The notes under the pieces: generated by a model
Told to the model about the DNA's origin: nothing
Databases searched by the model: none
The model's input: the letters and a program-made list of their open reading frames with translations, nothing else
Origin: Limnochordia bacterium
Lineage (GTDB): Bacteria > Bacillota > Limnochordia > Darwinibacteriales > B1SED10-159
Direction of reading: 5' to 3'
DNA: 9,245 nt
Assembly (NCBI GenBank): GCA_007132255.1
Contig: SLOZ01000120.1
Span: 1 to 9,245 of the forward strand
In this document: positions 5,015-9,245 of the stretch, piece by piece
How the letters are laid out: each line of letters opens with the position of its first letter
Numbering within the stretch: position 1 is the first letter of the stretch
Translations under genes and position numbers: made by a program

Positions 5015-7423
5015 CTAGTTTACAGCCTTCGCTGCGGTTCGCGGTTTAAACCAACGCAGACGCAGGGCATTGCTGACTACGAACAACGAACTGAGACTCA
5101 TGGCCGCCGCTCCATACATCGGTGTCAGCCGCCACCCGAGGGCTAGATAGAATACCCCGGCGGCCAACGGAATTCCGATAACATTGTAGAAAAAGGCCCA
5201 AAACAGGTTTCCTTTGATGTTTTGAATGGTAGCTTTCGACAGTTCCACTGCTGTGGTAGCATCTAGAAGGTCATTTTTCATCAATACGATATCGGCCGAA
5301 TCGATGGCGATATCTGTTCCGGCACCAATCGCCACACCCACATCTGCTCGGGCCAAGGCCGGCGCATCGTTGATGCCGTCACCGATCATCGCTACACGCT
5401 GCCCTGAGTCCTGAATCCGGCGAATCTCTCGCTCCTTATCCTGCGGAAGCACTTCCGCAACCACTCGGTCGATGTTCAACTCCCGACGGATAGCCTCTGC
5501 TGTCCGCTGGTTATCTCCGGTTAGCATCACTACATTGATCCCGAGAGACTTGAACCCTTCGATGGCCTGTTTCGACGTAGGCTTCACAACGTCAGCCACA
5601 GCAATCATTCCGAGTATTTCGTTGTCCTCAGCAAAATAGAGTGGTGTTTTGCCTTCATTGGCCAGTTGGTCGGATAGTTCTTCGAAGGCTTCCCAGTTAG
5701 TCTCTTTTTCTTTCATCAGACCCAGATTCCCTGCCACATATTGCCTGCCTTCCACAGCGGCCGTGATGCCCTTACCAGAGATGGAATCAAAGTGCTCCAA
5801 CTTAAGCAACTGCAGGCCATCCTTTGCGGCTCTCTGAACAATGGCGTCAGCCAACGGATGCTCCGAGGGCTTCTCCATAGTGGCGGCTAGACGCAGCAGA
5901 TCTTCTTCCGAGATACGTCCGTTGGTGTGAATGTCAGTCACCACAGGTTTTCCTTCCGTAATGGTGCCGGTCTTGTCCAATACCACAGTATCTACAGCGT
6001 GTAGAATCTCTAATGCTTCTGCTGACTTGATCAAGATGCCGTTCTGTGCCCCTTGACCGGTTCCCACCATAATCGACACAGGGGTCGCTAATCCCAAGGC
6101 ACATGGGCATGAGATGACCAGCACCGTAATACCCATGGATAGTGCGAACACAAAGGGTTGCCCCAGAACCAGCCAGACGGCGGTAGTCGTCAGCGCAATG
6201 GCAATCACCGTGGGGACGAACACTGCACTGATACGGTCAGCCAATTGAGCGATAGGCGCTTTCGTGGCATTAGCATCCTCTACCAATTGGATGATCTGTG
6301 CTAGTGTGGTGTCATCGCCAACCTTTTCAGCCCGGAATTTGAAATAGCCGGTCTTATTGATGGTGGCAGCAATGACCTTATCTCCGGTCTCCTTAGCGAC
6401 AGGAATGCTTTCGCCTGTCAGCGCTGATTGGTCCACCGACGACGTTCCTTCAACAATAATCCCATCCACCGGCACGCTTTGGCCCGGCTTTACGATTAAT
6501 ACATCTCCCACAACAACATCCTCAATGGGAATGGTCAGCTCTTGACCGCCGCGTTCCACAGTCGCTGTCTTAGGGGCCAAATCCATGAGCTTCTCAATAG
6601 CTTCCGAGGTCTTGCCTTTCGATTTGGCCTCCAAATACTTCCCCACAGTGATGAGCGTCAGGACCGTGGCCGCAACCTCAAAGTAAAGATCATGCAGGTA
6701 CGTATGGACGATCGCCATGTTTCCTGTGCCGAGTCCGTAGCTCATCATATAGATGGCAAAAACACCGTATACGAAGGCAGCAAAGGTCCCGATCGCCACT
6801 AACGAATCCATATTGGGTGAACGCTTCCAAAGAGTCTTGGCACCAACCTCGTAGTACTTACGATTGACAAACATGATGGGCAGCGTCAACAACATCTGCG
6901 TGAAGGCAAAGGCGATACCATGCTGCGGCCCCTCCATCCAGTGGGGAATGGGCATGCCTACCATGTGACCCATGGAAATATACATGAGCGGGATGATGAA
7001 CAGAATCGATACCCGGAGTCGGAATCGCATTTGCTTTAGTTCTTGCTCCACCGGACTCTCTTGGTTGGTTTTGGCCTTAGCTGTATCCTTTGCGCCACGT
7101 CTGGATTGAATGGATGCACCATAGCCGGCATCCTCCACAGCTCGGATAACAGCGTTCGGATCCTGGTCACTTAAGTCCACGGTTAGCGTATGGGTCAACA
7201 AATTGACATTGACACCACCGACACCGGACAGCTTTTTGACGGACTTCTCAACCGCCGCTGAACAGGCCGAACATGTCATGCCCGTTACATCGAATCTCTG
7301 AGCCTTACTGGCTGCGGCGGACGGTGTTGTGCTTTGGTCAGGGCTCGGTTCGGCAGTTGCCAAGTCTTCGGCTCCCGGCTGCTGCTCGTAGTCCGACGGA
7401 ATTTTGCGAGCGTTCTGTGACAT
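5015..7423 (-). CDS. copA: Copper-exporting P1B-type ATPase CopA
   Basis: This encodes an 802-residue inner-membrane ATPase that pumps Cu(I) out of the cytoplasm. In order: a polar Ser/Pro/Gln-rich N-terminal tail (1-42); one HMA domain (about 43-105) with GMTCSAC (Cys51, Cys54); two membrane helices before the core (about 135-187); helices near 204-228 and 240-262; the actuator motif TGES (336-339); the transport motif CPC (439-441); the phosphorylation site DKTGT (Asp483); the SEHP motif of the nucleotide domain (His522); TGDN (635-638); GDGIND (681-686); and the last two helices with YN (746-747) and MSLSS (775-779). CPC + YN + MxxSS is the signature of the Cu(I) group P1B-1. The start has GGGAG (7435-7431) 7 bases upstream, and the frame is closed by a TAG shortly before that. 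It is the first gene of the operon with copZ and csoR. A single HMA contrasts with the two in some Bacillus CopA proteins. Confidence 0.96.
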   Translation of the reverse strand: MSQNARKIPSDYEQQPGAEDLATAEPSPDQSTTPSAAASKAQRFDVTGMTCSACSAAVEKSVKKLSGVGGVNVNLLTHTLTVDLSDQDPNAVIRAVEDAGYGASIQSRRGAKDTAKAKTNQESPVEQELKQMRFRLRVSILFIIPLMYISMGHMVGMPIPHWMEGPQHGIAFAFTQMLLTLPIMFVNRKYYEVGAKTLWKRSPNMDSLVAIGTFAAFVYGVFAIYMMSYGLGTGNMAIVHTYLHDLYFEVAATVLTLITVGKYLEAKSKGKTSEAIEKLMDLAPKTATVERGGQELTIPIEDVVVGDVLIVKPGQSVPVDGIIVEGTSSVDQSALTGESIPVAKETGDKVIAATINKTGYFKFRAEKVGDDTTLAQIIQLVEDANATKAPIAQLADRISAVFVPTVIAIALTTTAVWLVLGQPFVFALSMGITVLVISCPCALGLATPVSIMVGTGQGAQNGILIKSAEALEILHAVDTVVLDKTGTITEGKPVVTDIHTNGRISEEDLLRLAATMEKPSEHPLADAIVQRAAKDGLQLLKLEHFDSISGKGITAAVEGRQYVAGNLGLMKEKETNWEAFEELSDQLANEGKTPLYFAEDNEILGMIAVADVVKPTSKQAIEGFKSLGINVVMLTGDNQRTAEAIRRELNIDRVVAEVLPQDKEREIRRIQDSGQRVAMIGDGINDAPALARADVGVAIGAGTDIAIDSADIVLMKNDLLDATTAVELSKATIQNIKGNLFWAFFYNVIGIPLAAGVFYLALGWRLTPMYGAAAMSLSSLFVVSNALRLRWFKPRTAAKAVN

Positions 7424-7430
7424 AAAACCA

Positions 7431-7435
7431 CTCCC
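7431..7435 (-). promoter_or_regulatory. copA ribosome binding site
   Basis: GGGAG on the minus strand, 7 bases before the copA ATG. It directly abuts the tandem repeat in the leader. Confidence 0.7.
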
Positions 7436-7483
7436 GTTATCAGTCTAGTTATCAGTTTGTTTATCAGTTTAGTTATCAGGCTA
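7436..7483 (-). repeat. Four 12-bp tandem repeats in the copA leader
   Basis: Read on the plus strand the units are GTTATCAGTCTA, GTTATCAGTTTG, TTTATCAGTTTA and GTTATCAGGCTA at 7436, 7448, 7460 and 7472. Each shares TTATCAG. On the transcribed strand this is a run of CTGATAA(C/A) motifs ending right at the ribosome binding site of copA. They may be a binding site, part of an RNA structure, or slippage products; nothing in the sequence decides between these. Confidence 0.85.
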
Positions 7484-7652
7484 GGTTCATGACCAGTTTT
7501 TAGTGAATCCACAAACCCTTGATACTTCTTACGGTTCCTTTTGGTGCAGTCATCGATTCCCATTATCTTCCATGAACCAGGTATGTGGGAATGAATGGAA
7601 ACCCATGGGAATTCAAACCGTCTGTGGAGAGCAGCAAACAGCTCTATTACCG

Positions 7653-7668
7653 CACCCCTAGGGGGGTG
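7653..7668. promoter_or_regulatory. Downstream CsoR operator candidate
   Basis: CACCCC-TAGG-GGGGTG is a perfect 6-bp inverted repeat with a 4-base centre. It resembles the C-run/G-run operators known for CsoR. It lies just downstream of the predicted copA transcription start and about 34-35 bp (centre to centre) from the operator in the promoter spacer. Confidence 0.7.
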
Positions 7669-7683
7669 GCTGAATACAACTTA

Positions 7684-7712
7684 AGCATACCCCAATGGGG
7701 TTTATCTGTCAA
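7684..7712 (-). promoter_or_regulatory. copA-copZ-csoR promoter
   Basis: On the minus strand there is a perfect consensus -35 TTGACA (7712-7707), a 17-base spacer, and a -10 TATGCT (7689-7684, 4 of 6 consensus). Transcription should start near 7677. The spacer holds a CsoR-type inverted repeat, so repressor binding would block RNA polymerase directly. Confidence 0.82.
7687..7703. promoter_or_regulatory. CsoR operator candidate in the promoter spacer
   Basis: ATACCCC-AAT-GGGGTTT is an inverted repeat with perfect ACCCC/GGGGT arms and one mismatch in the outer bases. It matches the TACCCC...GGGGTA style of CsoR operators and sits between the -35 and -10 elements. The cognate repressor gene is in the same operon. 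Confidence 0.8.
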
Positions 7713-7842
7713 GGCTAGAATACGGCCTAGATTGGATTCGCAGGAAGACTAGCAGATTGCCAGAGGCCTTTCGGATGGACTTGACCACAAACCCAAACGC
7801 TAAACGCTGAGCCTGAATTGGCCGATGCTCTCGGCGGAGGCG
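7713..7842. other. Non-coding stretch between the cop promoter and the hairpin
   Basis: I see no credible gene here. It holds a small inverted repeat (GCCGA/TCGGC, 7821-7835) and a two-copy heptamer AAACGCT (7795-7808). Neither has a clear role. Confidence 0.4.
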
Positions 7843-7891
7843 CGCAGAGCCCACCTACAAGGGTTCTTACACCCTAGAGGTGGGCTCTGCG
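7843..7891. terminator. Long two-tier hairpin downstream of the oxidoreductase gene
   Basis: A perfect 14-bp stem (7843-7856 with 7878-7891) encloses a second 5-bp stem (AGGGT 7860-7864 with ACCCT 7871-7875) and a 6-base loop. On the minus strand it starts about 85 bases after the oxidoreductase stop and precedes the cop promoter, as expected for a terminator that insulates the two units. No T tract follows on either strand, so intrinsic termination is not certain. Confidence 0.5.
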
Positions 7892-7976
7892 AGTAGATCA
7901 ATTGCCTATATGAAGCACGTGACCAGCGTACGCCTCCTGAGCATCGTATGACGATCTAGGAGAGACACAGCCTGCT

Positions 7977-9071
7977 CTAGATCTCCGGAATAACGATGGA
8001 GACTTCCTTGCCCGATTGCGCCGAACGCAAAATCCCGTCAATGATCGCTTGATTGCGGACAATCTGCTCGCCGGGGATAGGAGCGGTCCCGCCATCTCTG
8101 ACATTCAAGACAAAGTCCCGCACCTTTTCCGTGAATAGCACCAATCCATGGGGTTTGATCGGAATCGGACTCTCTGTTTGGTGCCCTTCAAGGTCATGGT
8201 AAATGGTGATGGAGCCAACGCTGCCATCCCAAGCGCCTCCCCAGTTGCCGGTGCTGGCCGGAGTGCACTTCAAGCCAGCGTCTGTTCCGAGAAAGAACGT
8301 GGACCCCATGGAATCCATGTGCATGGCCCATGATATCTTGAAGTACAGGACCATGTCGTTTTCTAGGCGAATGAAGGCTGTTCCAAAATCTTCGACGCCA
8401 AAGTCGGCTGGATCCCAGTTGCCGCCATATTTCTTGGATTTACCAAAGTAGTCGGAGGAATGAGCCGTAACTGACAAGGGTTTGGGATAGCCCAAGGCAT
8501 TAAGCGCCATGTCCAAAGAATAACAGCCGATATCGGCAATAGCTCCGAAGCCTGCTTCATCTTTCTTGATAAAGGAACCACCAGGGATACCGCGGCGACG
8601 ACCGCCACCGGTCTCAACGTAGTAGATCTTACCCAGCATTCCGGACTGGACAAGGTCGCGGATGGTCTGCATATTGGGATCATAGCGGGGTTGAAAGCCG
8701 ATGGACAGGAGCCGCTTCGCTTTCTTGGCAGCCTTGGCCATATTCACAGATTCTTCCAAGGTTACGCTCATGGGCTTTTCACACAAAACATGCAGACCGG
8801 CTTTAAGACAATCGACGGTAATGAATGAATGGGCAAGGTTGGGTGTGGAAACACTGACTGCATCCATTTGTAACGAATCCAGCATATCACGGTAATCCTC
8901 GAAGACCTTCGCCTCTGGGAACTTCTGAACTTCGCCAAAGGTTTTTGCTTTGCCAGGGATGATATCGCAGAGACCAACGACTTCAACTTCGGGAATGGCG
9001 TGGTATGCTCTGGCATACGCACGCGCAATACCACCGGTTCCAATAATTCCGATCCGAACTTTTTTCGACAT
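7977..9071 (-). CDS. Gfo/Idh/MocA-family oxidoreductase
   Basis: This encodes a 364-residue cytoplasmic NAD(P)-dependent dehydrogenase of the glucose-fructose oxidoreductase / inositol dehydrogenase family, likely acting on a sugar or cyclitol. The N-terminal Rossmann domain has GIIGTGGIA (8-16) and the family motif CEKPM with Glu98-Lys99-Pro100. The C-terminal domain has GAIADIGCYSLD, in which Asp180 and Tyr184 stand where the family's catalytic Asp and His/Tyr lie. The length is usual for the family. I prefer the start at MSKKVRIG because GAGGAG (9084-9079) is 7 bases upstream; the ATG nine codons earlier (9098) would put that site inside the gene. The exact substrate cannot be read from the sequence, and no neighbouring sugar-pathway genes are in the window to help. 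It is transcribed towards the copper operon but has its own hairpin and lies upstream of a separate promoter. Confidence 0.88.
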   Translation of the reverse strand: MSKKVRIGIIGTGGIARAYARAYHAIPEVEVVGLCDIIPGKAKTFGEVQKFPEAKVFEDYRDMLDSLQMDAVSVSTPNLAHSFITVDCLKAGLHVLCEKPMSVTLEESVNMAKAAKKAKRLLSIGFQPRYDPNMQTIRDLVQSGMLGKIYYVETGGGRRRGIPGGSFIKKDEAGFGAIADIGCYSLDMALNALGYPKPLSVTAHSSDYFGKSKKYGGNWDPADFGVEDFGTAFIRLENDMVLYFKISWAMHMDSMGSTFFLGTDAGLKCTPASTGNWGGAWDGSVGSITIYHDLEGHQTESPIPIKPHGLVLFTEKVRDFVLNVRDGGTAPIPGEQIVRNQAIIDGILRSAQSGKEVSIVIPEI

Positions 9072-9078
9072 ACGAACA

Positions 9079-9084
9079 CTCCTC
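9079..9084 (-). promoter_or_regulatory. Ribosome binding site of the oxidoreductase gene
   Basis: GAGGAG on the minus strand, 7 bases before the ATG at 9071. It supports that start over the one at 9098. Confidence 0.75.
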
Positions 9085-9096
9085 GTAGGTGATTTC

Positions 9097-9108
9097 AACG
9101 ATAACGTT
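9097..9108. promoter_or_regulatory. Possible repressor operator upstream of the oxidoreductase gene
   Basis: AACG-ATAA-CGTT is a short inverted repeat, extended to 16 bp with one mismatch (TCAACG...CGTTCA). It lies 26 bases before the predicted start. Its AACG/CGTT arms are reminiscent of LacI-family operators that often control sugar genes, but such a short site can arise by chance. I could not identify a convincing -35/-10 pair in 9072-9245. Confidence 0.25.
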
Positions 9109-9245
9109 CACCATCCGCTGGAAAAGTCCTTTGCCGTTATGCTTTTGCGGCCATTGAAAATTCTAGCCAGTCTAGTTCTCGGAATTCTCTCTAGTGGAAT
9201 GGGAGATTAGCTGACAAGCTCTTAGAAGGACTTTCTTCTCCTACA

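Larger units (their letters stand above)
7424..7677 (-). promoter_or_regulatory. Long copA 5' leader (about 250 nt)
   Basis: This is the stretch between the predicted transcription start (near 7677) and the copA ATG. It contains an operator-like repeat at its beginning, a small hairpin (AGAGC/GCTCT, 7628-7645), and the four 12-bp repeats at its end. A leader this long in front of an exporter gene could hold post-transcriptional control, but I do not recognise a known riboswitch. A weak open frame (7563 to 7285) runs through it and into copA in another frame; its start has only a cramped GGAAG three bases upstream, so I do not call it a gene. Confidence 0.5.

Noticed and set aside
9110..9245. 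TTGTCA and TAGAAT on the minus strand as a promoter for the oxidoreductase gene
   Set aside because: They are not at a workable distance from each other, and neither has an acceptable partner at 16-18 bases.

Overview
The window looks like part of a Bacillota (Firmicutes) chromosome of medium G+C. The signs are strong GGAGG-type ribosome binding sites, a CsoR/CopZ/CopA copper module, and a Gfo/Idh/MocA oxidoreductase of the sort common in Bacilli. This placement rests on gene content and translation signals only; no species is recognised.

Layout. (1) Bases 2-4153, plus strand: the 3' part of one very large gene, cut by the left edge of the window. It encodes at least 1383 residues of tandem DUF4397-like domains. 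Five complete two-domain (A+B) units follow the tail of a sixth. Each unit has a 232-residue core without indels, and the cores are joined by acidic linkers of 33 or 39 residues. (2) Bases 4154-4330: a convergent intergenic region with a perfect 16-bp hairpin. (3) Bases 4331-7423, minus strand: a copper-resistance operon transcribed copA (P1B-type Cu+ ATPase), copZ (copper chaperone), csoR (Cu(I)-sensing repressor). (4) Bases 7424-7712: the operon's control region. It has a consensus -35, a 17-bp spacer containing a GC-rich inverted repeat typical of CsoR operators, a -10, a second such repeat just downstream, and then a leader of about 250 nt carrying four 12-bp tandem repeats that end at the copA ribosome binding site. 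(5) Bases 7713-7976: non-coding, with a long hairpin after the oxidoreductase gene. (6) Bases 7977-9071, minus strand: a Gfo/Idh/MocA-family NAD(P)-dependent dehydrogenase. (7) Bases 9072-9245: its upstream region.

How the parts work together. The copper genes form a closed loop: CsoR should repress the promoter upstream of copA, excess Cu(I) should release it, CopA exports Cu(I), and CopZ carries Cu(I) in the cytoplasm. Because csoR is last in the same transcriptional unit, the repressor is probably autoregulated. The DUF4397 giant and the oxidoreductase show no functional link to the copper genes. The most unusual element is the DUF4397 array: very acidic, no cysteine, only three lysines counted in 1383 residues, and with signs of exchange among its repeats.
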